Assembly: GCA_015491615.1 (NCBI GenBank)
Contig: WFVN01000138.1
Span: 1 to 32,738, forward strand
Origin: Gammaproteobacteria bacterium
GTDB taxonomy: Bacteria; Pseudomonadota; Gammaproteobacteria; S012-40
Direction: 5' to 3'
Length of the DNA stretch: 32,738 nucleotides
Shown: piece by piece, positions 9,475 through 18,346 of the stretch
Layout: each line of letters starts with the position of its first letter
How positions within the stretch are numbered: position 1 is the stretch's first letter
The notes under the pieces: model-generated
Seen by the model: the letters and a program-made list of their open reading frames with translations, nothing else
The model's database searches: none
What the model was told of the DNA's origin: nothing
Translations under genes and position numbers: made by a program

Positions 9475-10335
9475 ATGAATGACGAGACCGCGAACAAACC
9501 GACCCTGGACCGACCGGCCACCCACGCCATCGACATCGCCAACCTGCAGCGCGGCGGCGAACGCATGGACCTGGCCCAGGAGGACATCGCCCTCAAGGTG
9601 GAGAACCTGCGCCTGTGGTACGGGGAGAAACAGGCCCTCAAGGGCATCGACATGGACATCCCCCGCACCCGGGTGACCGCCTTCATCGGCCCCTCCGGTT
9701 GCGGCAAGTCCACCCTCCTGCGTTGCTTCAACCGCATGAACGATCTGGTGGACAACGTGCGCATCGAGGGCCGCATCCTCCTCGACGACCGGGACATCTA
9801 CGACCCCGCCCTGGACGTGGCCGAACTCAGAAGACGGGTGGGAATGGTGTTCCAGAAGCCCAACCCATTCCCCAAGTCCATATACGAGAACGTGGCCTAC
9901 GGCCTGCGTATCCAGGGCATCAACGACCGCCGCATCCTCGACGAGGTGGTGGAGAAGTCCCTACGCCGCGCCGCCCTCTGGGACGAGGTGAAAGACCGCC
10001 TGCAGGACAACGCCTTGGGCCTCTCCGGCGGTCAGCAGCAGCGCCTGGTCATCGCCCGCGCGGTCGCGGTGGAGCCGGAGGTGCTGCTCCTGGACGAACC
10101 CGCCTCCGCCCTCGACCCCATCTCCACTCTCAAGATCGAGGAGCTCATCTACGAGCTCAAGTCCAACTACACCATCGTCATCGTCACCCACAACATGCAA
10201 CAGGCGGCGCGCGTCTCCGACTACACCGCTTTCATGTACATGGGCGAGCTCATCGAGTTCGGCGACACCGACGGGTTGTTCACCAATCCCAAGAAGAAAC
10301 AGACCGAAGACTACATCACCGGCCGTTACGGCTGA
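9475..10335 (+). CDS. pstB: Phosphate ABC transporter ATP-binding protein PstB
   Basis: ATPase that drives phosphate uptake through PstC-PstA at the inner membrane. Walker A is GPSGCGKST (residues 72-80), the signature is LSGGQQQR, Walker B is VLLLDEP followed by ASALDP, and the switch His is in IVTHNMQQ. About 40 residues precede the usual PstB start ([13 protein letters not shown]); this N-terminal extension is longer than in E. coli. The ATG at 9475 is preferred to an in-frame TTG at 9469 that overlaps the pstA stop. The reading frame is intact and ends GRYG, as in the family. Confidence 0.96.
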   Translation: MNDETANKPTLDRPATHAIDIANLQRGGERMDLAQEDIALKVENLRLWYGEKQALKGIDMDIPRTRVTAFIGPSGCGKSTLLRCFNRMNDLVDNVRIEGRILLDDRDIYDPALDVAELRRRVGMVFQKPNPFPKSIYENVAYGLRIQGINDRRILDEVVEKSLRRAALWDEVKDRLQDNALGLSGGQQQRLVIARAVAVEPEVLLLDEPASALDPISTLKIEELIYELKSNYTIVIVTHNMQQAARVSDYTAFMYMGELIEFGDTDGLFTNPKKKQTEDYITGRYG

Positions 10336-10394
10336 ACGGCGCACTCCGGGCCACGCCACGGTCCAAGGGAAAGGCCCGCCGCGGAGGAAAGCAC

Positions 10395-11117
10395 ATGGAC
10401 ATCGACAAAGAACGACTCACCCACCACATCTCGCGTCAGTTCAACGCCGAGCTGGAGGACCTGCGCAACCGCGTCCTCACCATGGGAGGCTTGGTGGAAC
10501 AGCAGATCACCGACGCCGTACGCGCCCTGGTAGAAGGGAACACGGAATTGGCCGAGGCGGTCATCCCCCGCGATCACCAAGTGAACGCCCTGGAGGTAGC
10601 CATCGACGAGGAGTGTACCCACGTCATCGCCCGCCGCCAGCCGGCCGCCTCCGACCTGCGCCTCATCATCGCCGTCATCAAGACCATCACCGATCTGGAG
10701 CGCATGGGCGACGAGGCCGAGCGCATCGCCCGCATGGCCATCCACCTGGCCAGTCTGGAGCGCCCCCGCAGCCAATACCTGGAGATCCAGAACCTGGGCG
10801 ATCACGTGCGTCAGCTCACCCACGACGCCCTCGACGCCTTCGCCCGCATGGACGCCGAGGCCGCCGCCCATGTCGCCCAGCGGGACACCAAAGTAGACCT
10901 CGAATACGAAGGCATCATCCGCCAGTCGGTCACTCACATGATGGAGGACCCGCGCTCCATCGCCCGCATCCTCGACGTGATGTGGTCGGCGCGTGCCCTG
11001 GAACGCATCGGCGACCACGCCCGCAACATCTGCGAATACGTCATCTACCTGGTGAAGGGTAAGGACGTGCGCCACACCAGCCTGGAACAACTGGAAAAGA
11101 CCGCGCGCGGCGAGTGA
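10395..11117 (+). CDS. phoU: Phosphate-signalling protein PhoU
   Basis: Cytoplasmic regulator that links the PstSCAB transporter to the PhoR kinase and represses the Pho regulon when phosphate is ample. The 240 residues form two copies of a three-helix unit; the metal-binding-type motifs are DLERMGDEAERIA in the first repeat and ALERIGDHARNICEYV in the second. GGAGG lies 7 bases before the ATG at 10395. It is the last gene of the pst operon, 59 bases after pstB, and meets the convergent cupin gene only 5 bases past its stop. Confidence 0.95.
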   Translation: MDIDKERLTHHISRQFNAELEDLRNRVLTMGGLVEQQITDAVRALVEGNTELAEAVIPRDHQVNALEVAIDEECTHVIARRQPAASDLRLIIAVIKTITDLERMGDEAERIARMAIHLASLERPRSQYLEIQNLGDHVRQLTHDALDAFARMDAEAAAHVAQRDTKVDLEYEGIIRQSVTHMMEDPRSIARILDVMWSARALERIGDHARNICEYVIYLVKGKDVRHTSLEQLEKTARGE

Positions 11118-11122
11118 GCCGA

Positions 11123-11407
11123 TCAGCCGGGAAAATGGTAGTACTTGCGCACCGGGGCGCGGATCTCCCAGATACAGCGCATCCCCGCCGGGAAGGTGAC
11201 CAGGTCGCCCGCCCGCAAAGTCACCGGCGCACCGCCCTCCGGCGTCACCACCACCTCCCCTTCCAACAGGTAGCACACCTCCTCGGCGGCATACTCCCAC
11301 GGAAAGATGCTCACTTCCTTTTCCCACACGGGCCAGGCGGACACGCCCAGCGCCTCCAGGCGTTCCCGCGAGGGCGCCCGTTCGATGACGATCTCTCGCT
11401 CGTTCAC
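11123..11407 (-). CDS. Small cupin-domain protein
   Basis: A single-domain cupin of 94 residues. The barrel motifs are visible as EEVCYLLEGEVVVTPEGG and LRAGDLVTFPAGMRC, followed by WEIRAPVRKYY; this matches the cupin_3 (DUF861, EutQ-like) group. In the first motif the usual metal-binding His residues are absent, so metal binding is doubtful. It starts at a GTG two bases after the speA stop, with GGAGGAG eight bases upstream inside the speA end, so it is almost certainly co-transcribed and coupled with speA. Its role next to polyamine synthesis is unknown. Confidence 0.85.
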   Translation of the reverse strand: MNEREIVIERAPSRERLEALGVSAWPVWEKEVSIFPWEYAAEEVCYLLEGEVVVTPEGGAPVTLRAGDLVTFPAGMRCIWEIRAPVRKYYHFPG

Positions 11408-11409
11408 GA

Positions 11410-13302
11410 CTACAGCTCCTCCAGATAGGTATAACCGGACAGACCCGACTCCAACAAGGCCAAGGTCTCGGCGGCCGTCTCCGTCTCCAAGCCTGCTTCC
11501 GCCACCCGCCGGTGGTAATCCTCCATGAGCCGGCGCGGATGGTAGTGGATGTAGCGGAGGATCTCGTCCACCGTGTCTCCCCGTTCCGGCTCCTCCAGAC
11601 GATACCCCTCCTCGGTGAAAGTGAGGTTCACCGAGTGGGTGTCACCGAACAAGTTGTGCAGATCCCCCAGGATTTCCTGATAGGCCCCGACGAGGAAAAA
11701 GCCCAACAGATAAGGCTCACCGGGGCGCAGGGGATGCAGGGGCAGGGTGTGCTCCACCGAGTCGCCTTCCACATAGTCGTCGATGCGCCCGTCGGAGTCG
11801 CAGGTGAGGTCCTGGATCACCCCCCGGCGCGTGGGCGGCTCGTCCAGCCGGTGCAGAGGCACGATGGGGAACACCTGGCGGATGGCCCACACGTCGGGCA
11901 GGGACTGGAACAGGGAGAAGTTGCAGAAATACTTGTCCGCCAACTTTTCCGACAGCTCGTCCCGCAACTCGCGGTGCGCCAAACGGTCGTGGCGCAGCCG
12001 CGACAAGACCTGGCGGCAAATAGCGAAGTACAACGCCTCGGCCATCGCCCGCTGCTCCAGGTCCAACACCCCGTGGCTGAACATGCCCTGCGCCTCCGCC
12101 AACCAATGGGCGGCATCGTGATAGGCCTCCATGGGCGGAGGCGGCGGATCGGCGGCGTAGGTCTCCCACAGGCTGCGGATCACCAAAGGGGCGTCCGCAG
12201 GCGGAGTCGGCGGCTCACGCTCCGGCACCATGCGCTCCACCTCGATGACCCGCGTCACCAACAGGGCGTGGTGGGCGGTCATGGCGCGCCCCGACTCGGT
12301 GATCACATGGGGATGGGGCAGATCGTGCTCGCTGCAGATGGCCCACAGGGCGTGCACCACGTCGCGGGCATACTCCTCCATCGTGTAGTTCATGGAGCAC
12401 TCCGAACGCGAACGGGTGCCTTCGTAGTCCACCCCCAGCCCTCCACCCACGTCGGCGAACTCGATGGGGGCCCCCTGGGCACGCAACTGGGCGTAGAAAC
12501 GGGCAAACTCGTCCATGCCCTTCTGGATGTCGCGGATATTGGCGATCTGCGACCCAAGATGGCAGTGCACCAGGCGCAGGCAATCCAAGGCCTCCGCCTC
12601 GCGCAGACGGGCCACCGCCTCAATCACCTGGGCGGCGGAGAGGCCGAACTTGGACTTTTCCCCCCCGGTGTTCTGCCACTTGCCCTTGCCGATGGAGGCC
12701 AAGCGCACGCGCAAACCCAACAGGGGCCGCACCCCCAGGGCGCGGGCCTCCTCCAGCACCAGGTCCAACTCGGAGGATTTTTCCAGAACGATGAACACGC
12801 GCAGCCCCAGGCGCAGACCGATGAGGGCGAGGCGAATGTACTCGCGGTCCTTGTAGCCGTTGCAGATCACCACCCCACCAGGGCGTGAACGGGCCAGCGC
12901 CACCATCAGCTCCGGCTTGCTGCCGGCCTCCAGGCCCACCGCCCCCGAATCGGTGGCGAGAATATGCTCCACCACCGTGCACTGCTGGTTCACCTTGATG
13001 GGATAGACGGCGGTGTAACCGCCTTCGTAGCCTTCGCCCGCCATGGCCCGGGCGAAGGCCTGGTGCAGGCGCCGCACCCGGTCGTGGAGAATGTCGCTGA
13101 CGCGGATCAACAGCGGCAGATCCAGCCCCTGGGCCCTGGCCTCCTCTACCACCGTCTCCAGGTCCACGGAACGGACACTGTCCGCCGATGGACGCACCCG
13201 CAGGCGACCGTCCATACCGACGAAGAAATAGCCATCGCCCCAATGGGGCATGTTGTAGGTCGCCTCGGCCCGTTTCGGGTCCCAGGGACGCGCCTTTTCC
13301 AT
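11410..13302 (-). CDS. speA: Biosynthetic arginine decarboxylase
   Basis: PLP enzyme that converts arginine to agmatine, the first step of one route to putrescine. The protein has 630 residues from the ATG at 13302, the usual SpeA length. The PLP Lys is in YPIKVNQQ (near 103). Other family marks are HCHLGSQIANIRD, DVGGGLGVDYEGT, ITESGRAMTAHH, and near the C-terminus CDSDGRID with the catalytic Cys from the partner subunit. The frame stays open upstream of 13302, but the extra residues are not conserved in kind and would run through the speE promoter region. No agmatinase or agmatine deiminase is in the window. Confidence 0.95.
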   Translation of the reverse strand: MEKARPWDPKRAEATYNMPHWGDGYFFVGMDGRLRVRPSADSVRSVDLETVVEEARAQGLDLPLLIRVSDILHDRVRRLHQAFARAMAGEGYEGGYTAVYPIKVNQQCTVVEHILATDSGAVGLEAGSKPELMVALARSRPGGVVICNGYKDREYIRLALIGLRLGLRVFIVLEKSSELDLVLEEARALGVRPLLGLRVRLASIGKGKWQNTGGEKSKFGLSAAQVIEAVARLREAEALDCLRLVHCHLGSQIANIRDIQKGMDEFARFYAQLRAQGAPIEFADVGGGLGVDYEGTRSRSECSMNYTMEEYARDVVHALWAICSEHDLPHPHVITESGRAMTAHHALLVTRVIEVERMVPEREPPTPPADAPLVIRSLWETYAADPPPPPMEAYHDAAHWLAEAQGMFSHGVLDLEQRAMAEALYFAICRQVLSRLRHDRLAHRELRDELSEKLADKYFCNFSLFQSLPDVWAIRQVFPIVPLHRLDEPPTRRGVIQDLTCDSDGRIDDYVEGDSVEHTLPLHPLRPGEPYLLGFFLVGAYQEILGDLHNLFGDTHSVNLTFTEEGYRLEEPERGDTVDEILRYIHYHPRRLMEDYHRRVAEAGLETETAAETLALLESGLSGYTYLEEL

Positions 13303-13323
13303 GTCTTGTCGATCACCAGCCGC

Positions 13324-13329
13324 TATAAT
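13324..13329 (+). promoter_or_regulatory. Candidate -10 box before speE
   Basis: A perfect TATAAT lies 44 bases before the speE ATG, in the 70-base gap between divergent speA and speE. No good -35 box is seen at 16-18 bases upstream, so this rests on the hexamer alone. Confidence 0.3.
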
Positions 13330-13372
13330 CGGGCGCCTATTGTATAAGAGCGCAAACAAGGGAGCGACGGCG

Positions 13373-14236
13373 ATGTCCGAGGTCATGTCCGGAGGAAAAT
13401 GGTTCACGGAAGTGTGTGAGGAAGGGGGCAGCGCCTTCTCCCTGCAGATACGCGCCAAGCTGCACGAGGAACAGACCCCCTTCCAGAAGATCGAGATCTA
13501 CGAGACCACCCACTTCGGAAATCTCATGATCATCGACGGCTTCATCATGCTCAGCCAGCGGGACAACTTCCTCTACCACGAGATGATCGCCCACCCGGTG
13601 TTGTTCACCCACCCCGACCCCAAGCGGGTGCTCATCGTCGGCGGGGGAGACTGCGGCACCCTGCGCGAAGTGCTGAAACACCCCGGCGTGGAAAAGGTGG
13701 ACCAGGTAGAGATCGACGAACGGGTCACCCGCCTGGCCGAGCAATTTTTCCCCGAGCTCACCGAGGCCAACGACGACCCGCGCGCCCACCTCCACTTCGA
13801 AGACGGCATTCGCTGGGTGGCCGATGCCGCCTACGGCTACTACGACGTCATCATCATCGACAGCACCGACCCCATCGGTCCCGCCGAGGGCCTGTTCACC
13901 CAGGCTTTCTATAGCGACTGCCGCCGCGCCCTGGGCGAAGGCGGCCTCATCGTCCAGCAGAGCGAATCCCCCCTGCTGCACATGAACATCCTCAAGGACA
14001 TGCACCACGCCATGCGCGGCGCCGGCTTCCTCGACACCGCCACTCTCTTTTTCCCCCAGCCCGTCTATCCCACCGGCTGGTGGACGGTGACTATGGCCTG
14101 CAAGGACAACGTCATCAGTGGCTTTCGCAAACGAGATGCCGACGACCGTCCCTTCACCACCCGCTACTACAATGCCGCCGTCCATCGAGGGGCCCTGGCG
14201 GCGCCGGAGTTCTTTTATCCTCGGATTTTCGAGTGA
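13373..14236 (+). CDS. speE: Spermidine synthase
   Basis: Aminopropyltransferase that makes spermidine from putrescine and decarboxylated SAM, cytoplasmic. The 287 residues start MSGGKWFTE-like, with an N-terminal beta domain, then the Rossmann loop VLIVGGGDCGTLREVL, the acidic VEIDERV, and IIIDSTDPIGPAEGLF, which holds the catalytic Asp and the polyamine-binding region. YPTGWWTV and the C-terminal PFTTRYYNAAVHRGA are also typical. The ATG at 13373 has GGGAG eight bases upstream. Divergent from speA, which fits a shared polyamine control region. Decarboxylated SAM would need speD, not seen here. Confidence 0.95.
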   Translation: MSEVMSGGKWFTEVCEEGGSAFSLQIRAKLHEEQTPFQKIEIYETTHFGNLMIIDGFIMLSQRDNFLYHEMIAHPVLFTHPDPKRVLIVGGGDCGTLREVLKHPGVEKVDQVEIDERVTRLAEQFFPELTEANDDPRAHLHFEDGIRWVADAAYGYYDVIIIDSTDPIGPAEGLFTQAFYSDCRRALGEGGLIVQQSESPLLHMNILKDMHHAMRGAGFLDTATLFFPQPVYPTGWWTVTMACKDNVISGFRKRDADDRPFTTRYYNAAVHRGALAAPEFFYPRIFE

Positions 14237-14469
14237 GTCACAGAAACCCACACCCGATTTGACCCGGCGGTGGCAAAACCCCGGCGATCCAACATTCCGC
14301 CACCCCGGGAACACCCTCTTCAATGAACGACTTCACCACCGAGGCCTTCATACCCAACCCACCTTTGACGAAACACTCGAAATCCCAGGTCGAGCCACAC
14401 GAAACTTCAGGGACACCCCAGTAGAATTCTCCCGACGACCTCCGCTGCCCGCCTCCCTGACCCCTCCGA
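14237..14469. other. Non-coding gap after speE
   Basis: No convincing gene is seen. The plus strand is C-rich. One 37-codon frame on minus (14351 to 14238) has an AGGTGGG before its ATG but no recognisable product. No clear stem-loop terminator for speE or for the convergent lipoprotein gene was found. Confidence 0.5.
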
Positions 14470-15972
14470 TCACCCCCCCGTCATAAACTGCACACCGGAG
14501 ACGCACCGATAATTCGGATCGAAAAGATCATAATCTTCTGGAATCGAGGTCTTTTTGACTATACGCGCGATATTGTTCAACAGCTTCTCTGCCGGCACCT
14601 TGTTGACGTTGAAGAGTATGGCGACGTTGATTTCCGTATCGATATTCGTTAAATCAGGGTAAAAATACTTGGATACCCGGGCTCCACCAGGCACTCTCGG
14701 TATGGAGCCGTCTTTGGTGACATAATCGTACGTTACCCTATCTTCCACCTTATCCCAACCCAAAACTCTTCCAAATTCATTTTCCACCATACTCTTGATG
14801 GTCTCGGAATCCAGCAAACGACTTTCTGCAACATACGGCTGTCCCAGGACATCGTTACGCGTATCCAGGGCGCAAAGTATCCTCGCCATGTCATGGGCAT
14901 TGGCGGCCCACCCACCGGTGGCTAGACCAAGCATACTATCGATAGTGGGAGCCGGCGGCATCTTACGTTGGGTCTGGTCTTTCTTTTCATCATAGAAGTA
15001 ACTCGTCGCATCAAGATTCGTGAAGGTGTAGGCATCCACGAGATTTGAAAGTCCCAAGGGAGCGAACACATTATCCTGAATGTAATCGTGGTAGGACTGC
15101 CCACTGCGCTCACTGATGAGAAGGCCCAGCACACCGAAACCATGGTTGGAATAACGACGATTTAAACCTGCCTTGAAGCGGAGGGGGACGGCTCGAAATT
15201 GTTTCCCCTCACTTGTTGTGTACACGTAGGTCCCCGCCAACATGGCCGCATGTAGTTGCGCATAGGAAAGCGGAACATTCGCACCGAGATTCCAATAGTC
15301 GCGTGCTACTTTCGTGTTCCCGCTCCTCAAATAACCAGCCGTATGGGAGAGAACATGCCAGACCCGAATCTGGCTGGCCCACTCCAACATCTTCTCAACA
15401 TTGGCTTGGCTCCCCCCTTGATCCAAATATTGAGGCAAGGAATTCACGTCGAGTTCTTCCTTAGAGTTCAGGAGTCTTTCGGGTGCCTCCACCAAGGCGT
15501 CGAGGTAGATCCCAATGTTGTTCAGCGCCCCATCCGGATTGGACAAGAGCCACGGCTCATCGGAAGAACCCGCTCTGGGCCATATCACTTCTATCTGGCT
15601 GCTGTAGACAGGCTGATCGAGGGAAATATCACCCGACTCGACGAGCTGGAGGACACCGATGGCCGTGACCACTTTGCTGACGCTGCCGATGCGGGTACGG
15701 TGCCATGGCTTCATCGCCTCTTGATTTTCTCTGTCAGCCCAGCCGTACCCCTTCCAGAGCACGAGCCGGCCATTTTTGGTCACCGCCACGGTGGCACCAG
15801 GGATCTCGTTATCCTCCAAGTATTTCAATACCAGAGCGTCGATCTCGGTCCCCAGAAGCGGAGTTTGCTTACCGGAAATAGGCGGAGACGAACCACCACA
15901 GGCACTCAGCAACAGAAATACGGATGCGAAAGTCAGAAGTCTGCCGATGGATCGAAAAGTCTCTCTCTCCAT
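14470..15972 (-). CDS. Lipoprotein serine hydrolase of the beta-lactamase/class C PBP fold
   Basis: Predicted outer- or inner-membrane-anchored lipoprotein of 500 residues: the signal ends LLSAC with the lipidated Cys at 25. The serine hydrolase motifs are GSVSK (Ser97, Lys100; SxxK) and RYSNHGFG (Tyr274, Asn276; YxN). A large insertion between the SxxK and YxN motifs (about 120-205) is unusual. Substrate unknown; relatives include esterases, D-aminopeptidases and carboxypeptidases. Codon use is clearly more AT-rich than in every neighbour (many AAA, GAT, AAT, TAT codons), suggesting acquisition by transfer. The ATG at 15972 puts the basic n-region and hydrophobic core in the usual place; an ATG at 15987 is possible. 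Confidence 0.85.
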   Translation of the reverse strand: MERETFRSIGRLLTFASVFLLLSACGGSSPPISGKQTPLLGTEIDALVLKYLEDNEIPGATVAVTKNGRLVLWKGYGWADRENQEAMKPWHRTRIGSVSKVVTAIGVLQLVESGDISLDQPVYSSQIEVIWPRAGSSDEPWLLSNPDGALNNIGIYLDALVEAPERLLNSKEELDVNSLPQYLDQGGSQANVEKMLEWASQIRVWHVLSHTAGYLRSGNTKVARDYWNLGANVPLSYAQLHAAMLAGTYVYTTSEGKQFRAVPLRFKAGLNRRYSNHGFGVLGLLISERSGQSYHDYIQDNVFAPLGLSNLVDAYTFTNLDATSYFYDEKKDQTQRKMPPAPTIDSMLGLATGGWAANAHDMARILCALDTRNDVLGQPYVAESRLLDSETIKSMVENEFGRVLGWDKVEDRVTYDYVTKDGSIPRVPGGARVSKYFYPDLTNIDTEINVAILFNVNKVPAEKLLNNIARIVKKTSIPEDYDLFDPNYRCVSGVQFMTGG

Positions 15973-16013
15973 GTGGAAACCACCCATATCCCAATGCCGA
16001 CCAAAGACTCTAA

Positions 16014-16054
16014 AAATAGAGATGATTATAGACAGCAAATAGAGATATAGACAG
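16014..16054 (-). repeat. Paired short direct repeats at the serine hydrolase promoter
   Basis: On the plus strand TATAGACAG occurs at 16027-16035 and 16046-16054 (19 bases apart), and AAATAGAGA at 16014-16022 and 16037-16045 (23 bases apart). The two repeats interleave, so the tract looks like a decayed tandem duplication or a two-site operator covering the -10 box. Confidence 0.6.
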
Positions 16055-16071
16055 CCATTTTGTAGAGTCAA
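16044..16071 (-). promoter_or_regulatory. Predicted sigma70 promoter of the serine hydrolase gene
   Basis: Read on minus: TTGACT (16066-16071), a 16-base spacer, then TATATC (16044-16049). It lies 72 bases before the ATG at 15972 and overlaps the direct repeats listed separately. Confidence 0.4.
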
Positions 16072-16326
16072 ACTGTTGTCCGTCGCCGACTCGGCAAGCA
16101 TCGGCCACGAGCGGGATCATGGTCACGTTCCCTAGAGGGTTTTGGGATTCTGACGGGCCAAATCCTGCCTACAACACCATGCTGGAGATATCGATCACTT
16201 TGCCTAGGCCCGCGATTCATCGGGTGGTGAAACGAGAATCTTTCTAGCCCCATAGGCCCAGACTTAGATACATGCCATCGTGTCGCCTCGCGGTCTTCCT
16301 CTCACCTGTGACTTTTGCACCGGAGA
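16072..16326. other. AT-richer non-coding gap
   Basis: The stretch between the serine hydrolase promoter and the end of the six-haem cytochrome gene has no supported gene. Short frames here have no codon bias or ribosome site. Base composition is closer to the serine hydrolase gene than to the rest of the window, so the foreign island probably reaches to about 16320. No terminal inverted repeats or integrase remains were recognised. Confidence 0.5.
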
Positions 16327-18234
16327 TCAACGAGCGGAGGGAAAGAAAGCCTTGCGTAAGTAGGCGACGATGGAGTCGATTTCGGCCGGGGTGAGAACTC
16401 GTCCCCAGGCGGGCATGGCGCTGCCGGGAACACCGTAGGCGATGCGCGAGGCCAGGTCGTCGTCGGTGAGGCGCGCCAGGGTCTGATCACGAAGATCACG
16501 AGGCGGGGGCTCGAGGAAAGCGCCGATCCAATTGCGACCACTGCCGTCGGCGGCGTGGCAGAAGGAACAGTTCTCCTGATAGAGCCGCTCCCCCGCTCGC
16601 TCGCGGGGGGTGGCGTCGATCAGGACCGGGGCGCGGTCATGGACGGCATAAGGGGTGGCGCCACTCACCTGGTCCGGGGCACGGTGGTCATAACCGGCGC
16701 GCGGATAAGATACCGCCCACGACCGCCACGGTACCCCTTCGGTTTCCACCCGCGCCCGGTCGTGGCAACTGATGCATGCCCGGAGATAGAGGATGCGGCC
16801 ACGCTGCTGCGCCGGGGTGAGGCGGTCCACCGGCCGGTCCAGGGGGATCTCTCCCAAGGCGAAGGGAAAGGCATCGCGGTAACGGTCGTGGTCGGGCCAG
16901 CCGTTCTCGGCGGTGTGGTAATCGCCGGCCGGGGCTTTGGCGACGACGAAGCGCGTATGGACGAAGCGAGCCACGGCACGCATGTCCGCCTCCTCGAGGA
17001 CGCGGGCGAAGGATTGCATGGCGGTTCCGGGACGCCCTTCCCGCAGGACGCGGACGATGGCCTCGACGGTCAGGCGCTCGGGGTCGGCGGCGGTGAAATC
17101 CACCGGCGGTGGATCAAGGAAGGTGGCGGCCAGAGTCTTGGCGTCGCCGTCGTAGCCGTGGCAGAAGTAACAGCGGAAGTCGTAGATGCGCCGGCCACGG
17201 GCCAGCTCCGGCTCGGGATCTTCGCCGCGAACGTCCTCTCTTGCGTCGCCCCCTCCCGCTTCTCCTTCGCGCGGGCGAATGAAACGAATGAACACGTACT
17301 CGGCCACGTCGGCGATCTGCTGCGGGGTGAGGACCTTGCCCCAAGCAGGCATGACGGTTCCCCGCTTGCCTCGTTCGATGGCCTGGTAGAGGTGCGCCCG
17401 ATCGAAACGGGCGCGACTGGCGGTGCTGGTGAAGTCACGCGGAGGCGGGTGGATGAAGTGGGCGCGGGGGCCGTCACCGCGCCCGTCCCGCCCGTGACAT
17501 TCATAACACTGCCCCTGGAAGATGGCTTCGCCGCGTAGGGGGTCGCCCTCGAGATTGCCGGGATACCCCCTGGCGGATACGGTCGCTCGTAGCAAAGACG
17601 CCTCATACCGCGCCCGCCCGAGGAAGCGCTCGCGCACGAAGTCCACTACTCGTTCGATCTCTTCCGGCGACAGGCGCGAGACGAAAGGCATCATGGCGGT
17701 GCCCGGGCGTCCGTGGGTGACGGCGTCGATCATGCGCTCGCGGGTGAGCGTCCCAGGATCGGCCTGAGTGAAATCCCGTGGCGGTGGTTTGAAGCTGTTG
17801 CGCGCCCACATCGCCGCCGCGCCATCGTCCCCGTGGCAGACGGCGCAATGCCGCCGGTAGAGGGCCTCGCCGTTCTTCTTATCATCCGAGCCGCCATTTC
17901 CTTTTCCCCTTTTGGCAGGCATGAAGCGACGGCGCACGAAGTCCACCACTTGCTCGATCTGCTCCGGGGTGAGACGCGAGGCGAAGGGCATCATGGCAGT
18001 ACCCGGGCGTCCGTGGGCGACGGCGTCGATCATGCGCTCGCGGGTGAACGTCCCAGGATCGGCCTGAGTGAAATCTCGTGGCGGCGGCTTCAATGAACGG
18101 GCGGCGCGGGAGTCACCGTCTCCCCGCTCTCCGTGGCAAACGGCGCAATGGGCTTGATAGAGACGTTCCCCTTCGTCCGCCAAAGCGACATTCATGGCTA
18201 CATAGACGCACAACCAAAGCAGGTGGCGTTTCAT
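16327..18234 (-). CDS. Six-haem exported cytochrome c, fused class I domains
   Basis: A signal peptide (MKRHLLWLCVYVAMNVALA) precedes six CxxCH haem sites near residues 30, 130, 243, 355, 487 and 556. Five units look like whole class I cytochrome c domains, each with a PPPRDF or PPPVDF stretch and a Met-bearing loop (GTAMMPF, GTVMPAW, GTAMQSF, GSAMPAW) as likely sixth ligand. The fifth haem unit has no such loop. Units 1 and 2 are almost identical and exactly 100 residues apart. The protein of 635 residues should act in the periplasm as an electron wire or store. An earlier ATG at 18255 gives a poorer signal peptide. Divergent from the five-haem cytochrome gene; partners are unknown. Confidence 0.9.
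   Translation of the reverse strand: MKRHLLWLCVYVAMNVALADEGERLYQAHCAVCHGERGDGDSRAARSLKPPPRDFTQADPGTFTRERMIDAVAHGRPGTAMMPFASRLTPEQIEQVVDFVRRRFMPAKRGKGNGGSDDKKNGEALYRRHCAVCHGDDGAAAMWARNSFKPPPRDFTQADPGTLTRERMIDAVTHGRPGTAMMPFVSRLSPEEIERVVDFVRERFLGRARYEASLLRATVSARGYPGNLEGDPLRGEAIFQGQCYECHGRDGRGDGPRAHFIHPPPRDFTSTASRARFDRAHLYQAIERGKRGTVMPAWGKVLTPQQIADVAEYVFIRFIRPREGEAGGGDAREDVRGEDPEPELARGRRIYDFRCYFCHGYDGDAKTLAATFLDPPPVDFTAADPERLTVEAIVRVLREGRPGTAMQSFARVLEEADMRAVARFVHTRFVVAKAPAGDYHTAENGWPDHDRYRDAFPFALGEIPLDRPVDRLTPAQQRGRILYLRACISCHDRARVETEGVPWRSWAVSYPRAGYDHRAPDQVSGATPYAVHDRAPVLIDATPRERAGERLYQENCSFCHAADGSGRNWIGAFLEPPPRDLRDQTLARLTDDDLASRIAYGVPGSAMPAWGRVLTPAEIDSIVAYLRKAFFPSAR
17641..18095 (-). repeat. 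300-base-period internal duplication in the six-haem cytochrome
   Basis: Positions 17641-17795 and 17941-18095 align without gaps at an offset of exactly 300 bases and differ at only a modest number of sites, many of them third positions. It is a recent in-frame duplication of one 100-residue cytochrome domain. Confidence 0.85.
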
Positions 18235-18346
18235 AAGCGAAGACGACGGGGGCATGGGGCGGTTGGCTTGGATCGGGGGTTTGCGCTAACCTACGGCGGC
18301 ACGACAGAACGACGAAACCGCGTGCGAGGGGGGATCATACCGGGCC

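Noticed and set aside
14238-14351. 37-codon minus frame after the serine hydrolase gene with AGGTGGG before its ATG
   Set aside because: Too short to judge, no signal peptide or family, and nothing else supports expression.
16027-16054. CTGTCTATA repeats on minus as a second Pho box
   Set aside because: The two copies are 19 bases apart, not 11, and the second half differs from the PhoB consensus.
17641-18095. CRISPR-like or mobile repeat
   Set aside because: The repeat is in frame inside a cytochrome gene, has only two units and encodes a full haem domain; it is a domain duplication.
18235-18346. Shared promoter region between the two cytochrome genes
   Set aside because: A control region must be here, but no -35/-10 pair or operator stands out enough to be listed.
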